Shown: positions 9,434-36,750, counted from the stretch's first letter. The stretch is 64,000 bases of DNA from Neoarius graeffei (GCF_027579695.1 NC_083569.1:73625649-73689648), one strand, 5' to 3'. Translations and numbers: made by a program. Notes: generated from the sequence alone by a model not told the origin.

Positions 9434-11673
9434 GGCAGATTCTACCATAACAGAGGCCAGTTAAGTCCCATCTCCTTAAATTGCTGAATTGATTATTTTG
9501 ATCATTCTATTAAGTTTTTCTAGTAGCATTTGGGGTCTTGGACATTCACAGTAAATTTTAGGACAGTAGTCCTGGTAACTAATTAATAAAAGCCTGACAT
9601 GACAGACATGCTAAATGACAATAGAAACACATCGGTTTCTATCATCAAAATCTGACCGACAAACTAACGTCTACCATCATATTCTGACAGACACTGTAGA
9701 TGACAATAGCAACAAAACTGTTTCTTACATTATTAATCTGACAAATTTAGTAATAATATTAAATACGTCATCACTAGAACCAAATAATAAAATAAAATAT
9801 TGAAATAAAAAAGATTAAATTTATTTTCAAAATTGAAATATCAACAATAATTGTCAGAACAGTGACGATAGACACGACTGTGTCACTTTCGCGGGGAAAT
9901 AACACATTGAAATGGCCTGTCGGCTGAAAGGGTCGCAAGCGGCTCTGATTTATCTCAACTTGCGATAGTTTTCCTCCAGAAAAACTTAAATATGAATGCA
10001 CAAATATATTCTCAGTGTTTCTATTGTCAAAAATTTCTATCGTCAGGATAGCTGACTGAAAATCTTACCTTGATTTATTTGATGAAATCTAGCTGTCAGA
10101 ACTCCAAGTCTTGCCCGGAAGTAAATGTCTGCTGTCACAAAAATCACGCGCAATAGAATTTCCTCTTTGCGTCAGTCAACATGTGCGTGGTGAGGGCTTG
10201 AATTTTGCTATCGTCAGGTGCATTTGACTGACAGACTGATGATAGCATTTTTTTAAAAATAACTGTGGGCTTCTCTCGTGAACGAAATAGTTTTTTCGCT
10301 GTTAATCTATTTCAACTCTATCTGTTGACACTAGGGCTGTAACGATACACCCAACTCACGATTCGATTCGTATCGCGATTTTTGACCCACGATTCGATAC
10401 GCCCACTATTTTTTTTAAATGTTTTTTTAAAGTAGTAAATTTGACTTATTTACTTACTTACATTAACTATTTAATAACAAATAATTCAGACCACTGCAGA
10501 GAATGAGTAATATGTATGCAAAAATGAACAAATGTATATCCAAAGACTGTTTTATTTCTCAAAATAATACTGTTGAGCCGGAAGCTCTGTTTTTTTCGGT
10601 TCTGAAAAAGTCATTTTTCCAAATCGTGTAAATCCGTTAAGATTTTTTTGGGGGGGGGGGTGGCTCTCTCACTGTCTCACTCTCATAGGGCCAATGATTT
10701 TCTGTGATCGCGGAAAACAGATGGAAATTACGGAATTTTTATGGTGAAACATTGCTCGCGTGTCAAAATGTAACTGCCACAGAAGGCTTCCGCCCAAGCA
10801 GACATGCCTTCAGTGTTGCCAGATATTGCTAACGTTTTCCACCCCAAAATATGTTCAAAACCAGCCAAAAAGCACCTAAACCCGCCCAATCTGGCAACAC
10901 TGCATGCCTTTCCGGTCAAGTGATTGTGATTGGCTTGTGGCACACCTAGCCACCCAATGAGCTGCTTGTTTACAGATTCGCTCCCCGCGTCGCAACCAGA
11001 ATGGCGACCGCTTAAAAGAAATGAATGCTCTGCCAGTGGCGAGTGTGGACGTTGCGTGACTCGCAGAATATTGTCGCAGGTCGGCGAAAAAATGACTTAC
11101 TAATAGATATAAAAAAATAAAAGTAATTTAAGTAAGTTTAAAATGTAATTTAAATAAAAAGTAAAGTATTCATAAATTGAAGTTTAGAAGCGCCTCTGTT
11201 TTTGGGCTGAGGAGAAGTTTGAAAGGGTGTACCGCGATTCTGCCTTCTTGTATCGTGATACAGATCGTGGCTCTGCGTATCGCGATTTCGATTTCGATAC
11301 GCATATCGTTACAGCCCTAGTTGACACCCAAAAATTATAAAGCCTGCTTCCACACGATAACTACCAAAGATCCATAATGGCCGAGTCTATCGTCAGGTCA
11401 TCTGACAGAAATTCACTGACGATAGCAACAGGGATAATGAAAGTGATTTTTAAAATGGGAGTTATGTCTGTCAGATATGTCAGAGAAATAGAACTTTATT
11501 CTTTAAAAGTCTTTTATTGATATACTCAGTGTATTTTTAAATGACGTGCTGTTTTAGAAGACCAAATACCATATTTTCAATCTTGAAAATATTACCTCAC
11601 TGAAAAAAGGACAAGAAAAATTTCTTATTTTGTGGGCAAGTGGTTAATGGATCCAGTTACGGTAGAATCTGCC
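9434..11673. mobile_element. Putative non-autonomous DNA element with repeated internal motif
   Basis: GGCAGATTCTACC at 9434 is mirrored by GGTAGAATCTGCC ending at 11673. Between them, outside the nested hAT MITE, the motif CTATCGTCAG or close variants occurs about ten times in both orientations (for example near 9866, 10032, 10211, 11393 and 11415). This resembles the subterminal transposase-binding repeats of some cut-and-paste elements. No transposase frame is seen. The superfamily is unknown and the boundaries are an inference from the inverted ends. Confidence 0.5.
10332..11319. mobile_element. hAT MITE, 988 bp
   Basis: The inverted ends TAGGGCTGTAACGATAC and its complement are flanked by a perfect 8-bp duplication, GTTGACAC, at 10324-10331 and 11320-11327. 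The sequence just inside the ends is rich in 'cgattcg'/'tatcgcgat' motifs. The interior has no transposase. It sits inside the putative element at 9434-11673. Confidence 0.93.
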
Positions 11674-11764
11674 TTTTATCCTGACTGAAGTAAAATAGAA
11701 AATGATCGGTACAGTTTCTTTCTTTCTTTTTTAAATTTTATTTAGACAAGAAAGGTGTTCTGTA

Positions 11765-12136
11765 GGGGCGGCACGGTGGTGTAGTGGTTAGCGCTGTCGC
11801 CTCACAGCAAGAAGGTCCGGGTTCGAGCCCCGTGGCCGGCGAGGGCCTTTCTGTGTGGAGTTTGCATGTTCTCCCCGTGTCCGCGTGGGTTTCCTCCGGG
11901 TGCTCCGGTTTCCCCCACAGTCCAAAGACATGCAGGTTAGGTTAACTGGTGACTCTAAATTGACCGTAGGTGTGAATGTGAGTGTGAATGGTTGTCTGTG
12001 TCTATGTGTCAGCCCTGTGATGACCTGGCGACTTGTCCAGGGTGTACCCCACCTTTCGCCTGTAGTCAGCTGGGATAGGCTCCAGCTCGCCTGCGACCCT
12101 GTAGAACAGGATAAAGCGGCTAGAGATAATGAGATG
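11765..12136 (+). mobile_element. tRNA-derived SINE
   Basis: A full-length young copy with A box (tggtgtagtggttagc), B box (ggttcgagccc), body and gatgag tail. The 12-bp duplication AGGTGTTCTGTA lies at 11753-11764 and 12137-12148. Confidence 0.96.
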
Positions 12137-12606
12137 AGGTGTTCTGTACTTAGGAAGATGAAACTGACACTCCAGCTCTTAAATGCTGAAGCTACATTTT
12201 GATAGATATGTTTGGTTAGTTAAGAGAAATGAAAGAAACTTTCAAAGTTGATTGAAATGCCCCATTCATACTCGCACTGAAAACTATATATTTTCCACTA
12301 TTGTGCTGTAACAGTGTTGTTTGGGAAATGGGAGCAAAAAGGCAAAGTTGAAACGTTTAATCTATCCCCTGGCAACCTAGGACTATTTACAGTAATCTTT
12401 TGCCACAACTGCAGTGGGAATTGGAACCATCGGATTTGTGTGTTTTGACCAGTCATGAAGTTGCTGGTGATGATGTAAATGATGTTGTGATATATTGCAA
12501 TAGAACTAATCATACTGCCTCAATGTGAAGCAATTGGTGGCAAACTCAATATAACAAGCAAAGAAAATGTTATAAATAGATTTTGCTTGAACAAAACAAA
12601 TGTTCA

Positions 12607-13510
12607 CACTGTAAAAAAAAGAATAGTTGAGAATACTTGAAATTTCAAGGCAACAGTCTGCATTAAGAATTTTATGTTTTGCCAACGATGTGCCCATGAT
12701 AATCCAAACTATGATAAAACTGTTATCTTTATTAAGAATTCTTAATTAAGTCAATTTTCAATTCCTCATTCTGCCAACATAGATTTCTCTTTTTGCTGAA
12801 CAGTGGCATTCACAGTAGTGCAAAAAGGCAATTGAGGTTATCACAATTTTTTTTAGATTTTTTGGGGGCTTTTTTCACCTCTATTTGGATAGGACAGCGT
12901 AGAGACAGGAAATGAGCAGAAGAGACGGGGAGGGATCGGGAAATGACCGCCGGTCGGAACCGAACCCGGGTCCCCGGATTTATGGTATGGCACCTTATCC
13001 ACCTGAGCCACGACACCATCACAATTTATCATTAAACTATACATGCCTTTTTTCATTGTTCTACACAATTACAAAACTTCAATATTGAAATAAAGTTTTT
13101 AAAACCCACATCGTGGGTGTGGCTCAGGTGGATAAAGCACCATACCATAAACCCGGGGACCCGGGTTCGATTCCGACCTGAGGTCGTTTCCTGATCTCTC
13201 CCCGTCTCCCACTCATTTCCTGTCTCTACACTGTCCTATCCAAATAAAGGTGAAAAAAGCCCCCCAAAAAAGTCTGATAACCTCAATTGCCTTTTTGTAC
13301 TACTGTGAATGCCACTGTTCAGCAAAAAGAGAAATCTATGTTGGCAGAATGAGGAATTGAAAATTGACTTAATTAAGAATTCTTAATAAAGATAACAGTT
13401 TTATCATAGTTTGGATTATCATGGGCACATCGTTGGCAAAACATAAAATTCTTAATGCAGACTGTTGCCTTGAAATTTCAAGTATTCTCAACTATTCTTT
13501 TTTTACAGTG
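12607..13510. mobile_element. Fold-back element with about 400-bp arms
   Basis: The left arm starts CACTGTAAAAAAA at 12607, and the right arm ends with its complement at 13510. The two arms (about 12607-13018 and 13110-13510) are near-perfect reverse complements around a roughly 90-bp spacer. Each arm contains the same tRNA-like SINE head in mirror orientation, followed by 'ctatccaaataaaggtg' and a run of C and A. The right-arm head has A box tggctcaggtgg and B box ggttcgattcc. No protein is encoded. Confidence 0.9.
13115..13275 (+). mobile_element. Short tRNA-derived SINE in the right arm of the fold-back
   Basis: This is a second SINE family, distinct from the 375-bp one. It has an A box near 13121 (tggctcaggtgg) and a B box near 13162 (gggttcgattcc), then a body of about 100 bp. 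A mirrored partner lies at about 12855-13018 on the minus strand. Confidence 0.7.
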
Positions 13511-13738
13511 CAGAAATAGGAAGAGAACTCTCTCCACAGAGACGCAATGCAACTCGACTCGTGCCATGTTGCTCACTAGCTAATGTCTCAGCTTGGGTTT
13601 TACATTACAATGGACTTGCTGCTTTATGAATGATGCGTCATATCCAGTCTTGCATGTTTTACATCTCGTGGAGGTTCACGCTTCGTGGCATTCCGTTAAC
13701 TAGGCCTTCAGTCACGGGGGAATACACAATATCCCTTA

Positions 13739-14408
13739 GGTGGGGTTTACATTAGACCGTATCAGCGGATCATCAGATTAACGTTTTTAAAACGATTAGC
13801 GTGCACACAGCAACACCAATACACCGATACGCTCGGCTCCGCAGGCATCCTGCGCTCCAAATCACTCCGCCCTGAACAGCGAGTGCCCTCTGGAGGGTGC
13901 GCACTCCGGCCCTGCGCAGCTCACAGAGCGCGCGAGTGAAGCACACGAGCAGTGATTCGGGACTGAGCCGCTGTGTGTGTGATCCCGGTGCATATCACTT
14001 ACCACTTGCAAGTAGAAGGATGGCAAGCCTAAAGACAATCATAACTACACAATGGGCAGTATTTGCATCAGTATTTGCAGTATTTTCATACTTTTATACT
14101 CTTTAATGAAAGGTGATACAAGGCGGAAGTCCGCGCCGTTTTTCAGCAGTCGCGTCACATGACCAATGCCAGCGAATCAGGAAGGTGGATGTCACAGTGA
14201 CGTTGTCCAATGACGACGCCAGCTAGAGCTCAGCACAGCATATCCGCGTATTCTCAATGTTTACACAGCACCGGACCAGACACGATCTGGATTGAATACG
14301 TGGACCCTGGCGGATTCCCGTTTCCCGGCGTTTCCAGGCGTTTTAATGTAAACGGACAGTGCATCCGCGAAGAAAACGAGACAGATACGGTCTAATGTAA
14401 ACTTGGCC
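13739..14408. mobile_element. PIF/Harbinger-like MITE, 670 bp
   Basis: The inverted ends share GTTTACATTAGACCGTATC and start with GG. They are flanked by the trinucleotide TTA at 13736-13738 and 14409-14411, as PIF/Harbinger elements leave. The interior is GC-rich with several CpG sites. It ends about 90 bp upstream of the ankrd46 exon acceptor. Confidence 0.8.
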
Positions 14409-14527
14409 TTAGTTTTCCGTTATGGAAGACTGAGTGGGAAATTGCATGGGCCAGGTTTTTCCACATCACCAAATCATTCTGATTCCATTTTGTAGGGACG
14501 CTGGAATATTCAGAGACCCTCTCGGAC

Positions 14528-17500
14528 ATGTCCTATGTCTTCATCAATGACACATCGCAGACGAGCGTACCATTACTGCAGGCGTGCATTGATGGAGACC
14601 TAGCATTCGCCAGGCGGCTCCTGGAGACAGGCTGTGATCCTAACATCCGTGACAACCGGGGTCGCACCGGCCTCCACCTAGCAGCAGCACGAGGCAATGT
14701 GGAGATCTGTCGCTTCCTGCACAAGTTTGGAGCAGATCTGCTTGCCACCGATTATCAAGGAAACACGGCACTGCATCTGTGTGGACATGTTGACACCATT
14801 CAGTTCCTTGTCTCCAATGGCCTCAAAATCGACATCTGGTGAGTTATTCAATGCGTGTCTCATTTCATTATGAATATACTTAATGTTTAGAGAACTCCAA
14901 ACTATTAACATCTCACCAACAAAGTACTGGTTCTTTACTTAATATTGAATGGATGCCATGTGTTTCCACTACAGAAGACTGGATTCTCAGCCAGCAAAAT
15001 AAGTTCAGCTCCGGCACCAAGTAGTTGCTGGCGTGGAACTAAGGAGCAGGATCTTTTTATCGCCGTGACAGCAAGATTAGAAACTATATATTTAAAAACA
15101 AAAAGTAAAATGAAATACTGCATCAGTGGTCTGAGGTGGAAACAACTGTTTACAGCCATTTGTAGCTAACTAAATAAGAGCTAACTTCTCATGCTAAGAA
15201 AATTTTCTGTGAACAGCACACACAGTATAAATAGCTGAAAAACAAGCTATTTATGTCTCATCTTGTATGTAGTCATTGTGTATAACAATGACTTGCTGTG
15301 TGAAGACTCTGAAAGATTGGACTTTGATTTTAAGACAACATTTTATCATCTAGAGGTTAAACTTTGTGTAAACTCGTGCATATTTATTTTTTTACCCCAC
15401 ATTTTTTTTTTTTTAATAACCGATGCACCATGAATGTAGGCTGTGTGGTGTTTGTGTTTGAGCAGTAATCATAATGGCTCGACTCCTCTGGTGCTGGCCA
15501 AGCGGCGAGGCGTGAATAAAGATGCCATTCGGCTGCTGGAGGGTCTGGAGGAGCAGGAGGTGAAGGGCTTCAACAGAGGCACTCATTCCAAACTAGAAAC
15601 CATGCAGATGGCCGAGAGTGAGAGGTGAGCAGGACGAGACTCCAGCTGGCACCACTTTCAGTTAACATGGAGTGTATTTGGAGCCAGCAGCCTATGTGTG
15701 ATTAAAAATCTCCCCAGACTGATATATTTATGTATTCATAATAGGTTACCAGATAAGAATACATATGTAAAGAACCCAATAAATTATTTTAGAGCTGTGG
15801 GGTTTTTTTTTGTTTTGTTTTTTTATTACATATTTTGAGGTATTTCATTTTGAAGCAAAATGTCACTGAGTGGTCTTGGGATATTTTATTTGGGATGTTT
15901 TTATTTCTTTTTATCTGTTTTTCCCCCCTAATATTAAACTAATAAATGAAAAACATTCAAAAACAAGTGTTGCCAGGCAAAACAAACCTCACCCGGTAGC
16001 ACTTACGATGAATATAAAGGAAGATTTTGTGGGGGAAAAAAATTGGTACCCTATGGATACATGTGGCTACTGCTTATAAATAAAATTGTTTTCTGATTCC
16101 ATGTCCATACAGTAAATATAGCATATATATTTACTCTATGAGGCAGTAGCCACAAAAATGAACCGTAATCCAAAAATGAACAATTTAAAAATCACAGAAG
16201 TAAAATGTACCAAGTGTCTGTACTTTTATATTATTCTACTCTTACCTCTTACAGTTTTCGAAACTGAAACCTCCGAACCGAGACTGACATACACACGCCG
16301 TCGCCATGACCCAAACTCTTATTTCCCACAAATGGCCTGGCGCTAGAGCTCAGTGGAACGCACTTTCCCTCAGTAATAAGCATAAACACGTCTGAAAGCG
16401 ATTTCTTTAGTCCATTTATTTCGAATGATGAACCGAATTGTATACGCTCACCGGCCATTTTAATCAGAACACGTGTATGCGCAGTGCGCGACTGTTACAC
16501 TCTTACATTCTTACAGCCCGATGAGACAGTGGCTAGCGCCTCTATATGAGGCAGTAGCCACAACAAAAACGATTTTGACCTTTTTGGTGACCTTGACTGG
16601 ATGACTCTCAAAATGTTGAAGGTTCTATTTGAGACCAATACCCATCTGTCCTGAAAGTTTCATGAAGATTGATCCAGCCGTTTTCCCGTAAAATTGTTAA
16701 CAAAAAAAAAACAAAGAAACCCGACCGAAAACAATACCTCTCCCCGCTTACTCTGTAGCGGGCGAAGTAACAATTCTCAATTGATTTACAGTATTTTGTA
16801 TTATTAGACATACAGGACACTTTTTGGGGCAGCACGGTGGTGTAGTGGTTGGCGCTGTCGCCTCACAGCAAGAAGGTCCGGGTTCGAGCCCCGTGGCCGG
16901 CGAGGGCCTTTCTGTGTGGAGTTTGCATGTTCTCCCCGTGTCCGCGTGGGTTTCCTCCGGGTGCTCCTGTTTCCCCCACAGTCCAAAGACATGCAGGTTA
17001 GGTTAACTGGTGACTCTAAATTGACCGTAGGTGTGAATGTGAGTGTGAATGGTTGTCTGTGTCTATGTGTCAGCCCTGTGATGACCTGGCGACTTGTCCA
17101 GGGTGTACCCCGCCTTTCGCCCGTAGTCAGCTGGGATAGGCTCCAGCTTGCCTGCGACCCTGTAGAACAGGATAAAGCGGCTAGAGATAATGAGATGAGG
17201 ACACTTTTTGATGGAATAAAAACGTGTTTTATTCCCTTCTAGTGGATTTCATTCATTTGGTTTGATAGCATGCAATATTGTTAGCATATCGCTTATCCTA
17301 CGTGTCTTATGTCACTCTACCTAATGGAGAATGAGTGTTGAATATGGTTTCTGATATTGCATGGTTGTCAAGACAACATGGTGTTACACGTCAGAGCATG
17401 AATATTAATAAGAGAGTTTTCTGCTGCGTATGCACGGAAGCATTTCTTTGTTCGCCGGCGGTGCCTGTAGTAAACTGTCGCAGTGAATTGAAAATGCCCA

Positions 17501-18013
17501 AGATACGTATGACACGTAAAACTTCCACACTAGCGAACGACTGTGACAATTTGCAAACAAACTTTTTGTAAAATCTATCATTGTTCCATTGAATGTGTAT
17601 GTATAATAGTAATAATATTGGCAGGCTTTTTTTCATGGTATATCAGATATATTCCATTCGTCTTTGACTCGTTTGATATCATGCTAGCTGAATGGAATAT
17701 ATCTGATATACCACGAAAAAAGCTAGCCAATATTATTTAATTGTCTAATGCCTTTTACCTGTATTCTCTTGTCATTTATTGTTTGTCGATTTCTAGTGCA
17801 ATGGAGAGCCACTCACTACTTAACCCCAACCTGCAGAACAGTGAGGGTGTACTGTCCAGTTTTCGCTCCACCTGGCAGGAGTTTGTGGAGGATCTGGGTT
17901 TCTGGAGGGTTCTCCTGCTGTTAGTAATCATCGCCCTGCTCTCTCTCGGCATTGCTTACTACGTGAGTGGGGTCCTGCCCTTCTCTGCCAGCCAGCTGGA
18001 GCTGGTCCACTGA
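14528..18013 (+). CDS. ankrd46: ankrd46, ankyrin repeat domain protein 46
   Basis: Coding exons are 14528-14838, 15466-15624 and 17797-18013 (687 nt, 228 residues plus stop). The first starts at ATG after an acceptor at 14494-14495, donors are gtgagt and gtgagc, and acceptors are gagcag and tttctag, with codons split after base 2 at both junctions. The protein MSYVFINDTSQ...SQLELVH closely follows vertebrate ANKRD46. There are ankyrin repeats at about residues 12-40, 44-73 and 77-103, a fourth around 107-133, a linker with KRRGVNKDAIRLLE and FNRGTHSKLE, and a hydrophobic membrane anchor at about 194-216. The family is a small, conserved tail-anchored-type membrane protein of unknown biochemical role. 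Upstream non-coding exons were not located. The reading frame shows no damage. Confidence 0.97.
14839..15465 (+). other. ankrd46 intron 1
   Basis: Unique-looking AT-rich intron sequence with no repeat element recognised. Short frames on both strands at 14935-15169 have no recognisable domain. Confidence 0.7.
16156..16545 (-). mobile_element. Unrecognised 390-bp insertion with 18-bp target duplication
   Basis: ATGAGGCAGTAGCCACAA is present at 16138-16155 and again at 16546-16563, bracketing a 390-bp segment in ankrd46 intron 2. On the minus strand the segment has a GC-rich leader and an open frame of 69 codons (MAGERIQFGSSF to RRFQFRKL, 16249-16458) ending near a good donor-like GTAAGAG. Long duplications of this kind suggest target-primed reverse transcription, as for a retroposed transcript. 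The source gene is not recognised. Confidence 0.45.
16564..16780. repeat. Dispersed repeat
   Basis: The run 'ttggtgaccttgactggatg', 'gtttcatgaagattgatcca' and the ending 'gtagcgggcgaagtaa' have the look of a widespread fish repeat with an A-rich segment. The class is not assigned. Confidence 0.4.
16827..17197 (+). mobile_element. tRNA-derived SINE in ankrd46 intron 2
   Basis: A full-length copy in the sense orientation of the gene. The 13-bp duplication AGGACACTTTTTG lies at 16814-16826 and 17198-17210. Confidence 0.96.
17611..17738. repeat. Inverted repeat, 49-bp arms
   Basis: 'aataatattggc' and 'catggtatatcagatatatt' at 17611-17659 are mirrored at 17690-17738, around a 30-bp loop. It is probably the end of a MITE whose body lies in 17230-17610. 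It stops 58 bp before ankrd46 exon 3. Confidence 0.8.
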
Positions 18014-20024
18014 AAACCGCAAATGCACTCTGGTTTCAAATCTAGTCTTAGATACAGCAAAGCTGTGTTTTATACAATTTTAATAATTTTCTTCATACGA
18101 ATTAGCTCTTAAGTTACTCTTCTCTGGCTAATGCTGTGTGGAACTAAAATTAAGGCACGCATAGCTGAACAGGCTGCTGTTTTTCAGAAAGCCTTAAAAC
18201 ATTACGTATTTAAAGCATGTGGGAGAACGTCTTTGAGCCAGGAATTGTTTTAAATCATGGTGTGTTGTGAGCAGTGTTTAAAAATCTTACAAAATGAAGC
18301 CCTACTTTGAATGAATGTACACTTTGAATTCTTTATATGTGTTCTTCTAAACTCATGACAAGCTTTAGGAGAATACATTTGACTTTGTTTTCTGGAGTAC
18401 AGAAGAAGCCGTTCCTCACCAGAATCAGCCAAGTTATATAACGAGGCAGGAGATGTTGTGTAAATTTAATATTTTAATTCATAGTGTAATTTCTTTCATT
18501 CTCACGCACGCATGTTGTAAAACGATGTTAATTCTCTCTCTAGTTTGTCTTTCAAGTCATGCGTGCTGTATTACTTTATATAATGTTTTGACAGTTGAGA
18601 CAGTACAAATGTTTTTCACTAATAATCTTGTCGTTAGCTTGGACATGATACCTTTAACGGGCTTGGCCACGTTCTGTTTTGTCAGTATGTTGTGATTGTT
18701 ATATGAAACTGTTACCAAAAAGAGTGTAAACTCTTATTCCTTCCTCATTCAGCTTTCTTGCCCAGGTGTAAAATGGGGAACACCAGTGGTCTGTGGAAAA
18801 AAAAAAAAAAAAGGGCAAGGGAAATTCTAATAATTGGTATTTTATGGATTATGGGCACTTAAGATTACAGGTGGCTCTTTTTAAAATGGTTGTAAATTAG
18901 TGCAGCATGTGTTTTAAGAGGCTGTCCTTTCCATTGTGTCTGTGCAAGTGTCTCATTTCCACGTCTCATGTTTGAAACGTCCAGATGGTTGGAAAAGACT
19001 AAGGCTGTGTCAGTTTTCAGCAATGCTTACCACAAAACCTATTATTTTAAGAACACAAAACCAAATGTTGCATCTTTTCAATATAGTGATGATGATTACT
19101 GTATTGCTACAGCAGCAGGTTTAAACTGATCAGTGTTTAAATGAAGGCTCTTTACAGTTATTTTGGAAGTTGCTTATTTACTTATCCTTTGGATATTTTG
19201 TAAATATTTCAAATGTGTTTTAACAGCACTCACTGTTATTTACTGTTGGAAGCTTTTTGTTTCCCTGATGATGAACTATTAAATTACATATAATATGGAT
19301 TCTGTTACTTTTGTTTTCTTGTAACATTAAAAAAACACCAAAAACACTTTAAAACGTCTAAGAAATGTTCTCACATTTTTTTACAGTACATCTGATGAAG
19401 TGATGCATCGTTCTAGAAAGAGTCGGTTCTTTTAGATGAACTTTGAGAGTCGACTCCCATATAGCCATATGAGCCGCATGTGTAAGAATATATGATTTTT
19501 AAAATATAAATGCATCAGGTATATTAGTGAACTTGCTTTTAGGTATAAATTATCTTTTTAATGGAGCATAGACACAGGGAAGGTTACTTTATGTGCATTA
19601 TCTCTGCCTTTCTGGTTTTAAAGTTAGTTAAATTAGACTTTATCAAACGAACATAATGTTTTGTGAATCGGAAGGTTGAGTAAACTTTCACAAAACAATT
19701 TCAGTCATACTTCAGCAAACAAGAACAATTGCTGGTCAAAATTCTGTCAACATTAGCCAGTTTAGAACAAATAAATAACTGAGTCGTTTGGGGAATCGAA
19801 AGAGTCGGTTCTTCCGGGTGAGTCGAGTCAAGTAATAAGAACGAGCTTTTAACTTGTCTGGTTTACCCATAATGCTATTGTACCGGAACAGTAACAATAC
19901 GGAAACGGAAGCAGACGTTCAAAAACAAACCTGCTGGTTAGCAGTTCACAGGAAAAATTAAAACCCTCTTCTTGTATATTGTAAATCATGGTGTCGTAGT
20001 GAAGGCTGGGGATTATTTTTGATC
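18014..20024 (+). other. ankrd46 3' UTR and intergenic spacer to tmem185
   Basis: No transposon was recognised. A possible poly(A) signal ATTAAA lies at 19278-19283. The last 200 bp before the tmem185 start must hold its promoter and 5' UTR; no TATA box is evident. A degenerate repeated motif (agagtcggttctt) occurs at about 19420 and 19800. Confidence 0.5.
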
Positions 20025-35193
<15,169 letters not shown>

Positions 35194-35736
35194 AGGTAAC
35201 TACAATTTTCTTCAAGAACTGTACAGACGTTCCAGGAGGAGGCCGGGAACCAGCACTTGCTTTGTTACATGTTTTTTTTTAAACTATTATAATTCAGGTA
35301 TACTTGATGATATATCAAGGATAAAATGGGAAATTATAAAGAGCTGGTATCAGTATTGGAGCCATCGATCTGAAGATAGCAATTCAACTGTGTAATGTGG
35401 AATTTTAGACTACCTTATAGTCAATTATAATATTCCATAAACACTTTCTTTTGTCGAAAAGAAAATTCAGTCAATTATAAAGTCTAAAACTGCTAAATCC
35501 AGCTCCCAAGTCTACTTTCAGCACAGGTCTGCTGATTGAGAGCCTAAAACTTGTATCATTTTTGTCTGTCTTCATTCAGTGACATTTCTGTGTTCAGCAT
35601 ATATATATTTTTTTTAAGAAATGTTTGAGACTTTATGCACTGAACTTCGTTTCCTTTACAATTACAATGGATGTATTGTGAGATCTGGGATTTACACACC
35701 TACTGCTGTTCCCTGACTAGTGAGAATTTGTTTATA

Positions 35737-36210
35737 CAGTACTGTACAAACGTCTGAGGAACCCTTTTTTTTCTTTATACAAACGAGTCCAAACATTCAT
35801 TTTCCAGCACAAAATTAAATGTTACAGGAAAAAGAAGTTTGTATCTGAGCAGCATATTACATAAGAGACGACTTTTCAGATTAAAAAAGAAAACATAATG
35901 AAGGCTACTGGGTTTTGGTGCAAAATGAAGAAGGGAGTGTGAGAGTCAAAGTGTCCAGAAGAACTGTGGCTGCTTCTGCAAGATGCTCAGTAAAACCTAC
36001 AGCTCATTTCCTTATAAATCTGCACTCATTGTACCGGAGACTTTTTTTTTTAAAGCAAAGGGTCGTCTCACACCAAAATACTGACTTTCATTTATTATGG
36101 CTTACTGCTGTTTTTTTTTTTTTTTTTTTTTTTTTAATATTGAAACATTTTTAATTATTTTTCAGCCATTTTTGATCTACAGCATTTCCCAAGACTTTTG
36201 TACAGTACTG
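35737..36210. mobile_element. Mariner-like MITE in the tmem185 3' UTR
   Basis: The ends CAGTACTGTACAAACGTCT and AGACTTTTGTACAGTACTG are inverted repeats of the kind found in Tc1/mariner MITEs. TA precedes the left end. A long T run is inside at about 36108-36136. If the poly(A) signal at 36745 is used, the MITE is transcribed as part of the tmem185 3' UTR. Confidence 0.75.
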
Positions 36211-36744
36211 GAAAAAAATCAAGTCCCCCCCCCACGTTTTTGAGGTAACCAAAGCTGGCTATGATGTTAAAAGTTTAGTTTGAGACAAACGAGCAGTATT
36301 TCATGAAGCTCTACATTTATAAAAACAATTAATGCAACAGCTATGAAAGAGTCTGATATCTCTGATTGATATGAGTACTTGCTTTCATTTGTCTTGAGCA
36401 TATGTACAGCACCTCCGGGAAGTCTCCCCTTTAGTCAAGCTATTTTTCAGCACTGGTTGATGGGTGAATTTAAAGAAAAAAATCAAACTCCACAAACTAC
36501 AGGAAGTACAAGACGGATGGTCTGAGTCTCGTCCTAACCATGCTACTGTCTTTTGACTGGACCAACGCTGAATCTGTTCTTTTAGGACTAAGAAACATTA
36601 AACATTTTTAATTACCATTCATTATTTAGGTTTTCAGCAGTAAACTAACCAATTAAGAGAGAGATGTTTGTTTGGGTGATGTAAGGAGCTATGCATGTGC
36701 ATTTTAACACTGATATATGTAATTGTACAGTATGTGATTTCTTT

Positions 36745-36750
36745 AATAAA
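36745..36750 (+). terminator. Probable tmem185 poly(A) signal
   Basis: AATAAA about 1.55 kb after the stop codon. A T-rich and GT-containing stretch follows within 40 bases. Earlier weaker sites may also be used. Confidence 0.5.

Noticed and set aside
11765-11840. tRNA gene
   Set aside because: Pol III boxes are present at each SINE head, but the cloverleaf is not intact and the same head occurs in many SINE copies.
13897-14106. Small frame starting MRTPALRSSQSARVK upstream of ankrd46
   Set aside because: It lies wholly within the Harbinger-type MITE and has no recognisable domain.
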